The notes under the pieces are model-generated. The model ran no database searches. It saw only the letters and a list, made by a program, of their open reading frames with translations, and had not been told where the DNA came from. A stretch of DNA of 64,000 nt from Aliiroseovarius sp. S1123 (lineage in GTDB: Bacteria > Pseudomonadota > Alphaproteobacteria > Rhodobacterales > Rhodobacteraceae), in assembly GCF_023015885.1 (NCBI RefSeq), contig NZ_JALKBE010000006.1, positions 62,001 to 126,000 of the forward strand, given 5' to 3'. A program made the position numbers and the translations under genes. Below, one piece after another: positions 8,503-18,300 of this stretch. The stretch's first letter is position 1. Each line of letters starts with the position of its first letter.

Positions 8503-10178
8503 CCAACGACGCGCTTCTCTCTCGTTTCCGCGACATCGTCGGTCGCCGTCATGTCTTGACCGGACAGCGTGCGACCGAGCGGTTTCGGCGCGGGTTCAGA
8601 TCGGGGGAAGGGGAAGCGCTGTGCGTTATTCGTCCGGGGACACTGCTTGAGCAATGGCAGGTTCTTGAGGCCTGCGTTGCGGCGGACAAGATCGTCATCA
8701 TGCAGGCCGCCAATACCGGGCTGACCGAAGGCTCGACCCCGTCGGGCGCCTATGATCGTGACGTGGTTCTGATCAATACCCGCCGCATGGACAAGATCGT
8801 GCCGCTGGACGAGGGGCGTCAGGTCATTGGCTTTCCGGGCTCCACATTGTTTGCTTTGGAAAAACTGCTCGACCCGCTGGGGCGCGAACCGCATTCCGTG
8901 ATCGGCTCGTCCTGCATTGGGGCTTCGATCATCGGCGGGGTTTGCAACAACTCGGGCGGTTCGCTGGTCGAACGTGGCCCGTCTTATACCGAGCTGTCGC
9001 TGTACGCACAGGTCGATGAAAACGGCCAGCTGTCTTTGGTCAATCATCTGGGGGTCGATCTGGGCGACACGCCCGAGGAAATTCTGACACGGCTTGAGGC
9101 GGGCGATCTGGGGCCGAGCGTCCCGGATACCAATCGCAAGGCCTCGGCCACCGACTATGCCAGTCAGGTGCGCAAAGTGGACGCGGAAACGCCCGCACGG
9201 TTCAACGCGGACAAGCGGCGTTTGCACGAGGCCTCGGGATGTGCGGGCAAGCTGGGTGTTTTCGCTGTGCGGCTGGATACCTATGCCAAGCCTGCCACCC
9301 AAAAGACCTTCTATATCGGCACCAATGACACCGCAGACCTGACAGAGCTGCGCCGTCATATCCTATCAGAGTTCGAGACGCTGCCGGTCTCGGGCGAATA
9401 TATGGAGCGCGAGGTGTTCGATCTGACCGAGCGCTATGGCAAGGACACGGTGATGATGATCGACTGGTTGGGCACGGATCGCCTGCCGTCCTTCTTTGCC
9501 CTGAAAGGCGCGATTGATGCGCGGCTGCGGTCTGTCCCCGGCCTTGCCAATTTCACCGACCGCGCCATGCAGCTGTTTGCCCGCCTGACCCCCAGCATTC
9601 TGCCGAAACGGCTGAAGGACTTCCGCAATCGCTATCGTCACCACCTGATCCTGAAGATGCGAGACGATGGGATTGGCGAGGCGTCGGGCTATCTGTCCAA
9701 GCTCTTTGCGGATCGTGAGGGGGACTTCTTTGAATGCACCGACCGCGAGGCGAAGATTGCCGGGTTGCATCGGTTCGCCGCTGCAGGCGCCGCCGTGCGC
9801 TACATGGCGATCCATTCGAACGAGGTCGAGGATATCTTGGCGCTTGATATCGCGCTTCGCCGCAATGATCGCGATTGGTATGAAGTCTTGCCTGCCGAGA
9901 TCAACGATCAACTGGTGCACAAGCTCTATTACGGCCACTTTTTCTGCCATGTTCTGCATCAGGATTACGTGGTCAGGAAAGGGGCCGATCCCAAGCAGAT
10001 CAAGGCGCAGATGTTGGCGCTTCTGGATCAGCGCGGCGCGGAATATCCGGCCGAGCATAATGTCGGGCATCTTTATCCGGCCAAGCCTGATCTTGCCGCG
10101 CATTATTCCTGTTGCGACCCCACCAATACCTTTAATCCCGGCATCGGAAAGATGTCGAAGAAGAAGCACTATGCGTGA
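8499..10178 (+). CDS. dld: Quinone-dependent D-lactate dehydrogenase
   Basis: A 559-residue FAD enzyme of the inner-membrane face that oxidises D-lactate to pyruvate and reduces quinone. It matches E. coli Dld along its whole length as I recall that sequence: MQAANTGLTEGSTP, GREPHSVIGSSCIGAS and NNSGGSLV in the FAD-binding domain; GEYMEREVFDL and KYGKDT-like KDTVMMID in the cap; LHRFAAAGAA, VEDILALDIALRRND, YYGHFFCHVLHQDYVV and AEHNVGHLYPA towards the end. The start overlaps the lldD stop (ATGA). With lldD it lets the cell use both lactate enantiomers imported by the TRAP system. Last gene of the operon. Confidence 0.95.
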   Translation: MTNDALLSRFRDIVGRRHVLTGQRATERFRRGFRSGEGEALCVIRPGTLLEQWQVLEACVAADKIVIMQAANTGLTEGSTPSGAYDRDVVLINTRRMDKIVPLDEGRQVIGFPGSTLFALEKLLDPLGREPHSVIGSSCIGASIIGGVCNNSGGSLVERGPSYTELSLYAQVDENGQLSLVNHLGVDLGDTPEEILTRLEAGDLGPSVPDTNRKASATDYASQVRKVDAETPARFNADKRRLHEASGCAGKLGVFAVRLDTYAKPATQKTFYIGTNDTADLTELRRHILSEFETLPVSGEYMEREVFDLTERYGKDTVMMIDWLGTDRLPSFFALKGAIDARLRSVPGLANFTDRAMQLFARLTPSILPKRLKDFRNRYRHHLILKMRDDGIGEASGYLSKLFADREGDFFECTDREAKIAGLHRFAAAGAAVRYMAIHSNEVEDILALDIALRRNDRDWYEVLPAEINDQLVHKLYYGHFFCHVLHQDYVVRKGADPKQIKAQMLALLDQRGAEYPAEHNVGHLYPAKPDLAAHYSCCDPTNTFNPGIGKMSKKKHYA

Positions 10179-10466
10179 CGGACAGGGCGCGCGCGCAATA
10201 CACATCTTTTCGATCACGGAACCCTGAAGAAGCGTTGCGCAGATCGGGTGGATGTCTGGCCAAACGCTGCCGCATTCGCCAAAGGGCGTTTTCCACCGAA
10301 ATTCATGGAAAACAGGCCTGGGCGGTAGTTAGAAGGTGGCTGTTCGCTTTCAGGTGGTCCCTGGTGATGCATCTGGGACAATGCGCCAAACCGAAGACGA
10401 TAAAAACCTGTTTTTTCTTGAGAATTTGCGACGCATCGTTAGTAACCCTCAAACGGAAACGAGGGA
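10179..10466 (+). other. Intergenic between dld and the ECF cassette
   Basis: There is no convincing terminator after dld and no gene. The last 90 bases must hold the promoter of the cassette and include an AT-rich patch around 10400-10430. I could not identify an ECF-type -35/-10 pair with confidence. Confidence 0.4.
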
Positions 10467-12350
10467 ATGTTTGTGAAAAGGTATCGCGGGCAGAGATCTG
10501 GTAGATTTGAGGCGTGGATCGCCGCACTGCTGATTCTGTTGCTGCCAGAAAACGCACCCGCAAGCGATCGTATGTCTCTGGGCGATGCACAGCCCGGCGA
10601 AATCCTGTTGATCGAGCTCGACCAGTTGCTTCCTCTGACGCGGTTGAAAGTCGAGATAGACGGGGTGCAGGTCTGGACCGCTCTGGACTTGTCAGGAACA
10701 ACACTTCGTTTGAAAGTACCGGCAGATCTGACCGGAAATGCGCATGAACTGGTACTGTATGAAGAGACCTCGCAAGGTGATATTTTCATCGGTCGTTGGG
10801 ATTTCACACTTGTCGCTGCGGGCACGACGGAAGCCTATATCGCCCTTCAGGCTGAAAGCGGTGTTGTCGGAAATCGCGATGAGTACAAGGTCTATACAGG
10901 ATTTGGGGGGCGGCTGGATTTCGACATCCGGAATGGACTGCTGCGTGGCGGCCTAAGCTTTTCGCGCACTGCATTGCCGGACCCTGAGACTGGCGAGTAT
11001 TACACAATTGACGATCACTATCTGGAATCCAGCCACACCGTGCTTGGGGGGGATCTGTCCCTTCGGCTGGGCTCGCATTACTACAACGTAAACGGAAACC
11101 TGATTGATCAGGCATCGCGCCGTGGGGTGTCCTTGCGGTTCGCAGACGCCTTGAACCGAGACGAGGTCGCGGCCTTTGTCTTGCAGCCCAGCCTGTCCAC
11201 CAGACCAGAGAATCTGATCGGCGTTGCTGACGGGAATGATCGGGTCCACGGTGCGATGGCAAATATTGCTCCGTTTCTGAACAGCGGTTTGCGCCTTGGA
11301 TTTGCCGCCTTCGACGGGCGGGCGGGTAATCTGCCAAATGAATCGGCGGGCGGCGTCCGGGGCAAGGGTGTGTCCCTGTCATCCCCATTGTTCGGTGACC
11401 GGATGGATATTCTGCTGTCTGCGGATCAAACCGAGTGGTTTGATGGCGGAACGTGGCGGGCAGGGCAGGCGCTTGAGGCTGAACTGACGGTTCGTCTGAC
11501 GTCGCCCGAAGTCTATGACACGCTATCGCTTGGCGTAAGCTATTCGCAGATCGATCAGGACTTCCATTCGCCGCTCAACCCCGACCTGATTGTCGGAGAG
11601 CGGGCAAAACGGGTCGAATTGGAGTTTGTGGGCCATGAATGGAGCTGGGCCCTTGGGGCCGAACAGGCTCAGACAAATGAGGGCGGAAGCCCAGACCAAG
11701 CCGTGGATCGCCTGACCCGCCTGTCCTTCGAAACGACATATTCGCCGGACGTCTTTACCGGCGGATTTCTGAACGGTGCCAGATTCTATTTCGCGTCCGA
11801 ACTGTTCGTGCAGGAACGGCTTGAGACCCCACTGGGCGCCCTGCCAGAACAGGACCACCAACTGGCCTCGTTTAGTTTCGGGATGAACAAGTTTACCGAA
11901 CGGGGCAGCTTTGCCATGCTCTATAGCTATGAGGATCTGGACTATCTCTCGTCACCGGATGGGGACGAAATTGCGCATGGGCTTGAGTTTCTGGCTTCGG
12001 CCGCGCCCAGTGATCGGCTGGACGCCACGGTCGAGCTGAAGCTGCGCCACCATGCCTCGACCCTAGGGGATTTCTGGGAGGCGCGGGCCTCTGCCAGTCT
12101 AAACTACACGCTTGTTCCCGGCCTTTGGGACTATGCGCTTGAAGCTGGGATCGTAGAATATAGCGACGGTTCGGATGAGAACGCTCGCTATTTGCGTCAA
12201 GAGCTTGGGTTGACACTGATCGAGGATCATTCGCTTGTCTTCAGCGCAGAATATATGAAGGGTGATTGGTCAAGAAGGATGCTTGATGGGGACGGTTGGC
12301 TGTTCGGCATCGCCCTGCGCAGCGACCTTCGACACATCGCGTATCGGTAG
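10467..12350 (+). CDS. Outer-membrane beta-barrel-like protein of the ECF/subtilase cassette
   Basis: A protein of up to 627 residues. The N terminus has a basic start and a hydrophobic stretch (WIAALLILLLPENAPAS, about residues 16-32) that reads as a signal peptide. Residues about 36-118 look like a small beta-sandwich (PGEILLIELDQLLPLTRLKV and LRLKVPADLTGNAHELVLYE). The rest alternates short polar and aromatic strands with turns, ending in IALRSDLRHIAYR, as in outer-membrane barrels. No named family is recognised. GAGGG at 10461-10465 sits too close to ATG 10467 and better suits GTG 10473, in frame two codons later. It is first in a four-gene run with ECF sigma, anti-sigma and subtilase, and is probably the surface component or export channel of that system. 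Confidence 0.75.
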   Translation: MFVKRYRGQRSGRFEAWIAALLILLLPENAPASDRMSLGDAQPGEILLIELDQLLPLTRLKVEIDGVQVWTALDLSGTTLRLKVPADLTGNAHELVLYEETSQGDIFIGRWDFTLVAAGTTEAYIALQAESGVVGNRDEYKVYTGFGGRLDFDIRNGLLRGGLSFSRTALPDPETGEYYTIDDHYLESSHTVLGGDLSLRLGSHYYNVNGNLIDQASRRGVSLRFADALNRDEVAAFVLQPSLSTRPENLIGVADGNDRVHGAMANIAPFLNSGLRLGFAAFDGRAGNLPNESAGGVRGKGVSLSSPLFGDRMDILLSADQTEWFDGGTWRAGQALEAELTVRLTSPEVYDTLSLGVSYSQIDQDFHSPLNPDLIVGERAKRVELEFVGHEWSWALGAEQAQTNEGGSPDQAVDRLTRLSFETTYSPDVFTGGFLNGARFYFASELFVQERLETPLGALPEQDHQLASFSFGMNKFTERGSFAMLYSYEDLDYLSSPDGDEIAHGLEFLASAAPSDRLDATVELKLRHHASTLGDFWEARASASLNYTLVPGLWDYALEAGIVEYSDGSDENARYLRQELGLTLIEDHSLVFSAEYMKGDWSRRMLDGDGWLFGIALRSDLRHIAYR

Positions 12351-12358
12351 GGGCGGAT

Positions 12359-12916
12359 ATGAATGATGCAGAGCTGAAATCTCTGGTTCAGCAGATCGGG
12401 GCGGGAGACAAGAACGCCATCGACGCGCTTTATCGCCAAATGGAGCAACCTCTTTACAGATTTATCAACATTAAATTGAACGATCCGTTCCTCTCGGCCG
12501 ACATACTACAAGACGTGTTTTTGGATGTATGGAAAGGGGCGGCCGCTTTTGAAGGGCGGTCTGCTGTTAAGACTTGGATGTTTTCGATTGCGTACCGAAA
12601 GGTAATAGATGTGTTTCGCAAGAATGCGCGTCTGACGATCACCGATGATCTGCCCGAGCAAGTGGACGAGGCGCCAAGCGCGGTTGCGCATATTTCGGCT
12701 GCCGAGGATGCGGCGCATCTGCGAGTTTGCTTGGACGGTTTGAAGCCCGACCATCGTGAGGCCATCGAATTGGCGTTCTACGAGGACATGGGCTATCGTG
12801 AGATCGCCGAGATTACCGCAGTTCCTGAAGGGACCATCAAGACCCGTATTTTCCATGCCAAAAAGTTGTTGTTGCACTGCCTACAGGGCAGAATGAATAC
12901 AAAGGTGGCGTTATGA
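12359..12916 (+). CDS. ECF-family RNA polymerase sigma factor
   Basis: A 185-residue group 4 sigma factor. Region 2 spans about residues 20-85 (ADILQDVFLDVWKGAAAFEG and RSAVKTWMFSIAYRKVIDVF, the -10 recognition and core-binding helices). Region 4 spans about 120-175 (LKPDHREAIELAFYEDMGYR followed by the helix-turn-helix AEITAVPEGTIKTRIFHAKK). ATG 12359 is eight bases after the barrel-gene stop, with a GGGGCGG-type ribosome site. The stop overlaps the next start (ATGA), so sigma and anti-sigma are translationally coupled. It likely drives its own cassette; the exact ECF group was not determined. Confidence 0.95.
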   Translation: MNDAELKSLVQQIGAGDKNAIDALYRQMEQPLYRFINIKLNDPFLSADILQDVFLDVWKGAAAFEGRSAVKTWMFSIAYRKVIDVFRKNARLTITDDLPEQVDEAPSAVAHISAAEDAAHLRVCLDGLKPDHREAIELAFYEDMGYREIAEITAVPEGTIKTRIFHAKKLLLHCLQGRMNTKVAL

Positions 12917-13506
12917 GTGAGCAAGTAGACCGTCAGAATATCCTCGAACTATTGCCCTTTTGGGTCAACGGAACCTTGTCGCCAGAAGAGCGGGATATGG
13001 TCGAGGCCGCATTGGAGCAAGACCCAACCCTTCGGCAGGAGGCCGAGATGCTTGCCCTCATCCGTGCAACGGTGAAAGAGCAGCCCGAAATGCAGAGCCC
13101 CGGCGAACTGGGTCTGGCCCGGCTTCGACGTGTCATCGAAGACAACCCGCAGACTGTTCTCGACGGGCGATCCAGAGCGCGGCGCTATATTCTGTCGTTT
13201 TCAAGCGGTCTGGCGGCAGCGCTTGCTTTGCTTGCCGTGCTCGGCAACTTTCGCGCGTCGGAAGACGTCTATGAACTGGCCTCGTCCAGCGACGACGCGG
13301 CAAATATTGTCGTGATGTTTCGGCCGGATGTGACACAGGCGTCGATGTCGGCGCTGTTGCAGATGCATGATCTGGTGATCGTCGACGGCCCATCCGCCAT
13401 TGGCCTTTTCCGGTTATCTCCGCTGGATCCTGACATTGATCTCGAGCAGCTGGCCGGAACGTTGCGCTCAGAAATCGAAGTTTTCGAAAGTGTGGATCTT
13501 CCGTGA
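12913..13506 (+). CDS. Membrane anti-sigma factor with propeptide-like periplasmic domain
   Basis: A 197-residue single-pass protein expected to hold the adjacent ECF sigma factor at the membrane. Residues 8-50 (ILELLPFWVNGTLSPEERDM) match the N-terminal anti-sigma helix bundle of the zinc-free kind; the protein has no cysteine, so the HxxxCxxC motif is absent. Residues about 92-111 are the membrane helix. The periplasmic tail has an alpha/beta pattern, VVMFRPDVTQASMSALLQMH, IVDGPSAIGLFRLSPLD, LRSEIEVFESVD (about 132-195), that closely resembles the propeptide of subtilases (inhibitor I9/fervidolysin type). Since the next gene is a subtilase, this domain may sense or bind that protease. This is inference from pattern similarity. 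Confidence 0.85.
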   Translation: MSEQVDRQNILELLPFWVNGTLSPEERDMVEAALEQDPTLRQEAEMLALIRATVKEQPEMQSPGELGLARLRRVIEDNPQTVLDGRSRARRYILSFSSGLAAALALLAVLGNFRASEDVYELASSSDDAANIVVMFRPDVTQASMSALLQMHDLVIVDGPSAIGLFRLSPLDPDIDLEQLAGTLRSEIEVFESVDLP

Positions 13507-15023
13507 AGCGTCTTATCCTTGCCATTGCTCTTATTACGATCTCGGCCCTTGGTTTTGCGCCTGCCGCTCAGGCGCAACAGGGCAATTGCGTATTGCCCGG
13601 CGACATACTTGATGTGCCCACCCCTGGCTTCCTTCGGAACGCGACACCCAACCTGCGCACCCGCGTGAGTGGCACGTTGTTGCCGGCTACGTTGGTTTCG
13701 CACACCACCAGCCGGCTTCGTGTCAGGCTGCCGAGCGTCGGGTTGCCATATTCAACTCAGTTTCACGTGGTCCATGTTGAACCCAACGGATCGACCAAGG
13801 TCGTCGCTTCGGCGCGAGTTTGTGATGATCCGAATGGAGGAGGCAGCGTGACCGGGCCGGGCGGCGGTGGAGGCTCGGGTCGGGGTGCCGGGTTAGGGCA
13901 GGGCCTTTTTCTGAGAACCCCCAGTGGTCAGCCCCTTGTTCGCGCCACCCGGCATGAAGTGGCCGCACCAAGTGGTGGACCGGAATACCTGCTGATCGGG
14001 TCCAGTGAAGAAATGGCCCGGGCCCAGACCATGATGTCGCGGGAAGGCGTGTCCATCCTGCGCAACACCTCTTTGGGGGCTCTGGGTGCGCGGATGTCAG
14101 CGGTGGACCTGAACGGACGTTTGTCACTTGCAGAGCTGCGGTCTCGTCTGGCCCGACAGCGTATTTCCGTGATCGCCGACAAGCACACGGTTTATGGGGC
14201 CGCCAAGGGGCGCGCCGCCTACGCCAACCGGCTTTTGGGCCTTGCGCCGGATACAGGGTGCAAACTGAACCGTCCTGTCCGTGTTGGGTTGATCGATGGT
14301 CCAGTCGATACCTCAAACCCGGCTTTGCGCGGCGTATCGGTCAAGTCCACCTCGGTTCTGTTCCCGCGTGACCGCACAGGTTCGGTCGATCATGCCACGG
14401 GCATTGTTGCTTTGATCAGCGGGTGGGGAACGGACAAGCTGCCGCAAGGTATTAGCCCCGGGGCCGAGATCTTCTCGGTCGTTGCATTTGCGCGCAACGG
14501 GGGGCGCTCGGTTGCGCGGCTTGAGAGCATTGCGAAGGGCCTGAACTGGATGGTCGAGAACAACGTCGACATCGTGAACATGTCCCTGGCCGGGCCGAAG
14601 AATGACAGCCTTGAAGACATCGTCAAAACGGTTGCCCGCAAAGGGCTGATCATGGTGGCGGCCACGGGGAATGGGGGGCGCGATGCTGTTGCATATCCCG
14701 CATCGGATCCGAACGTCATCGCGATCACCGCGATTGATGCAAGCGAGCGGCTGTACAAACATGCCAATGGCGGCCCCGAGGTGGACTTCTCTGCGCCCGG
14801 TGTCGATCTGCTTCTGCCACGCGGGCGGGGTACGACCTTTGCTTCGGGCACCTCATATGCCGCAGCCTTTGCCACTGCAATCATTGCTCAGGAAGTCGCG
14901 CGATCCGGGGCGCAAAAGACGCGTCTTCTGAACGCTCTGCGAGAACGGTCCCGCGACCTCGGCCGCCCCGGAAAAGACAGCAATTTTGGCTGGGGCCTGA
15001 TCCAGGCAGACCCGTGCAACTAA
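13503..15023 (+). CDS. Secreted S8 (subtilisin-family) serine protease
   Basis: A 506-residue exported protease. Signal peptide 1-24 (cleavage after AQA). A beta-rich N-terminal module runs from about 25 to 112, then a Gly-rich linker (about 113-140). Next is a propeptide-like segment (YLLIGSSEEMARAQTMMSRE to near 235) and the catalytic domain. The triad is complete: Asp265 in RVGLIDGPVD, His297 in DHATGIVALI, Ser451 in ASGTSYAAAF, with the oxyanion Asn390 in AATGNGG. It starts at GTG 13503 overlapping the anti-sigma stop, so it is co-translated with the regulatory pair. It is probably periplasmic, surface-bound or released; no autotransporter barrel is attached, but a barrel-like protein is encoded three genes upstream. 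Confidence 0.92.
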   Translation: MKRLILAIALITISALGFAPAAQAQQGNCVLPGDILDVPTPGFLRNATPNLRTRVSGTLLPATLVSHTTSRLRVRLPSVGLPYSTQFHVVHVEPNGSTKVVASARVCDDPNGGGSVTGPGGGGGSGRGAGLGQGLFLRTPSGQPLVRATRHEVAAPSGGPEYLLIGSSEEMARAQTMMSREGVSILRNTSLGALGARMSAVDLNGRLSLAELRSRLARQRISVIADKHTVYGAAKGRAAYANRLLGLAPDTGCKLNRPVRVGLIDGPVDTSNPALRGVSVKSTSVLFPRDRTGSVDHATGIVALISGWGTDKLPQGISPGAEIFSVVAFARNGGRSVARLESIAKGLNWMVENNVDIVNMSLAGPKNDSLEDIVKTVARKGLIMVAATGNGGRDAVAYPASDPNVIAITAIDASERLYKHANGGPEVDFSAPGVDLLLPRGRGTTFASGTSYAAAFATAIIAQEVARSGAQKTRLLNALRERSRDLGRPGKDSNFGWGLIQADPCN

Positions 15024-15071
15024 TTTCAAATTAATTTTGAACCATTTCCCACACTCGCCCGACAAACATAT

Positions 15072-15092
15072 AGCGACGTTGTTAATGTCGCT
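15072..15092 (+). terminator. Stem-loop after the subtilase gene
   Basis: AGCGACGTT pairs with AATGTCGCT (one G-T pair) around a 3-base loop, about 50 bases after the subtilase stop. There is no T-run, so it may stabilise the mRNA end rather than terminate. Confidence 0.35.
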
Positions 15093-15229
15093 GCTGTTGC
15101 TTAGTGCGGTGCTGGAGTTTTGGTTGAAGAGTAAGTGGTTACGCGGTTTGCCCCAGCGCCAGAGTATCTAGGGTTTGGCCTGCAAAGTGTGAAGTGGTTG
15201 AGTTACGATTTCTGCATGGTCAGAGGGAG

Positions 15230-15254
15230 CGGTTGGTATCAGTGATACCAGCCG
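15230..15254 (+). ncRNA. Strong hairpin just upstream of the terminator; possible small RNA
   Basis: CGGTTGGTATCA (15230-15241) pairs with TGATACCAGCCG (15243-15254), one G-T pair. It stands 20 bases before a perfect Rho-independent terminator in a 329-base gap without genes. A small RNA covering roughly 15100-15310, or simply a structured 3' end, would fit. No known RNA family was recognised. Confidence 0.25.
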
Positions 15255-15273
15255 CCGACCTGTTTGTGCATTC

Positions 15274-15305
15274 AAAAGCAGCCCCGATCTTTCGGGGCTG
15301 CTTTT
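15274..15305. terminator. Bidirectional Rho-independent terminator
   Basis: A perfect 14-base-pair stem: AAAAGCAGCCCCGA (15274-15287) and TCGGGGCTGCTTTT (15292-15305) with a TCTT loop. The A and T tracts flank it symmetrically, so it can end transcripts of the subtilase side (+) and of the RND operon (-). Confidence 0.9.
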
Positions 15306-15352
15306 GTGTTTTTACCTGTTCGTCAGCGCTTGCTAGCGTTTGTTTTGCCAGC

Positions 15353-18300
15353 CTAGGTCCGGAACACGCGATAGATCGCGGGGATCACCAGAACCGTCAG
15401 CAGGGTCGAGCTGAGCAATCCGAATAGCAGCGACAAAGCTAGCCCCTGGAAAATCGGGTCGGCCAAGATCACTGCCGCACCAATCATGGCCGCAACGGCG
15501 GTCAGAAGGATCGGCTTGAAGCGGATGGCTCCGGCCTCGATTAGCGTTTCCACCTTGTCCTTCGCCGGATCGGCATGCCGGATGAAATCCACCAGCAGGA
15601 TCGAGTTCCGCACGATGATGCCTGCCAGCGCGATGAACCCGATCATCGACGGCGCAGAGAACGGCGCGTTGAACAGCCAGTGCCCGCCAATGATCCCAAC
15701 GAACGTCAACGGGATCGGGGTCAGGATCACCAGCGGCAGTTTGAACGATCCAAACTGCATGACCACAAGGATGTAGATCCCCAGCAGGGCCACGGCAAAG
15801 GCGGCCCCCATGTCGCGGAATGTGACCCAGGTGACTTCCCATTCACCATCCCACAGCAGGGTGACGATGCTTTCATCCTCGGGCTGGCCATTCATGCGGA
15901 TTTCGGGCTTTGTGCCGTCTTCCCACTCCATCGCGTCCAACTGCTCGGCCACGGCGATCATGCCATAGACCGGTGCCTCGAAAGCGCCGGCAACCTCGGC
16001 AGTGACCATTTCGGCCGTGCGTCCGTTGTGACGAAAGATCGGGTACGAGGCCTTTTCTTCGGTGATCTCGATCACGTCGCCAAGCTCGACCACGCCACGG
16101 GCGCCGGGTAGGGCGTTCGCGGGGATCGGCGTCGACAGGAAGCGTTCGTCCAGCACCCGGTCCGCCTTGTCGCGCTCCACAACGATGGGGATCGGATAGC
16201 GGCCCTCACCGCGATGCGAATACCCGACGGTCTGCCCGTGGTTCAAAAGCGCCAGCGTCGAGAAGACGTCCTGCTCTTGCACGCCAAAGAACTCCAGCTG
16301 GTCCTGCGAGATCGTGATGCGCAGACGGCGCGGTTGTTCGCCAAAGCTGTCATCGACATCGACGACGAAGGGCACGCTGTCAAACGCGGCACGGATCTTG
16401 CTGGCAGCCTCGCGCCTTGTGTCGGCATCGGGGCCATACACCTCGGCCAGCAGGGTCGCCATGACCGGCGGGCCGGGGGGCGGCTCGACCGTTTTGACGT
16501 TGGTGCCTGCGGGCAGATCAAGTTGGTTCACCCGCTCGCGCAGCTCCAGAGCAATCTCGTGGCTGGTGCGCTCGCGATGTTCCTTATGGTCCAGCAGGAT
16601 TTGCACGTCGCCAAGATGCGGCTGCGTGCGCAGGTAATAGTGCCGGACCAGACCGTTGAAGTTGAACGGCGCGGAGGCCCCGGCGTGGGTTTGCACAGAA
16701 AGAACCTCGTGCATCTCAAGCGCTTCGCGCGCGACGGCTTGCACCACGGCGTCGGTCGCCTCGATCGACGAACCCTCAGGCAGATCTACAACCACCGACA
16801 GTTCCGACTTGTTGTCGAAAGGCAGAAGTTTAACCGTCACGTCCTTGGTATAGATCAGCGCAAGCGACCCGAACGAGATCACGGCGGCGACCAACAAGAA
16901 CGTCAGACTGATGGTCTTGGTCTTCAGCAAAGGCCGCGCGACCGAGGCATAGATCCGCCCCAGCGCGCCGCCATGATGTCCTTCGTCATCGTGATCGTGC
17001 GCAGGCGCTTTGCCCGCAATCTTGATCATCAGCCACGGGGTGATGATCACGGCCACAAAAAACGAAAAGATCATCGCGGCCGAGGCGTTGGCCGGGATCG
17101 GGCTCATATATGGTCCCATCAGGCCCGACACGAACAGCATCGGAAGAAGGGCGGCCACAACGGTCAGGGTCGCGACAATGGTCGGGTTGCCCACCTCGGC
17201 AACCGCACGAATGGCCTTGGTCACGCGATCCGCCTTGTCCGGCATGCCCCAGTGGCGGGCGATGTTTTCGATGACCACAATCGCGTCATCTACAAGAATC
17301 CCGATGGAAAAGATCAGCGCGAACAGTGACACGCGGTTCAGCGTGTATCCCATGACCCAAGCCGCAAAGAGCGTCAGCAGGATGGTGACCGGGATCACCA
17401 CGGCGACCACGATCGACTCGCGCCAGCCGATTGTGAACAGCACCAGCGCCACGATGGACACCGTCGCCAGACCCAGGTGGAACAGAAGCTCGTTCGCTTT
17501 CTCGTCTGCCGTTTCGCCATAGTCGCGGGTGACGTCGATTTGCACCGTGTCGGGGATCAGGTCATGTTCCAGCATGTGAACGCGGTGGAGGATTTCCTCG
17601 GCCACGACCACTGCATTGGCGCCTGCGCGTTTGGCGACCGCCAGCGTGACGGCCGGGGTGCGGATGATTTCTCCGGCCTCATTGCGTGTGACGTTGGCGA
17701 CGATCTTGTCCGAGGTGTCCGGCACAAAGCTGACATTGGCCACGTCACGGACGTAGACCGGGCGGTTGTCGCGCGTGGTCAGAAGCAGATTGGCGACATC
17801 CGAAGACGCTTGCAGTGTTTGGCCGGTTGCGACCATCACCTGCTGCCCGCCGTCTCGGATATACCCGTTGTTGAACGCGCGGTTTGCACCTTGGACCTTG
17901 CCGACCAGCTGCTGCAGGGTCACACCGTACAGCGCCAGCCGCTCGGGGTCGGGGGCGATGCGGATCGCCTCGGGGCTTTCGCCGACCAAATAGGTCAGGC
18001 CAACATCTTGGATTTTGGCAAGCTCCACCTGCAGCTTGCGTGCAATCCGGGTCAGGTCATTCGCAGTGGTTTGTTCGGCCGAGGGTTTGGGGGTCAGCGT
18101 CAGAGATACGATGGCCACGTCGTCGATACCACGACCGACGATCAGCGGTTCGTTGATCCCCACCGGAATGCGATCCATGTTTGCACGCACTTTATCGTGT
18201 ACCCGCAAGATCGCGGTATCAGCCGATGTGCCGACCAAAAACCTTGCCATAACAAGCGCATAGTCATCGCTTGTCTGTGAGTAGACGTGCTCGACGCCGT

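Noticed and set aside
10218-10236. GGAAC followed by CGTT as a general-stress (EcfG-type) promoter
   Set aside because: The spacing is about 11 bases instead of the usual 16-17, and it is too far from the next gene.
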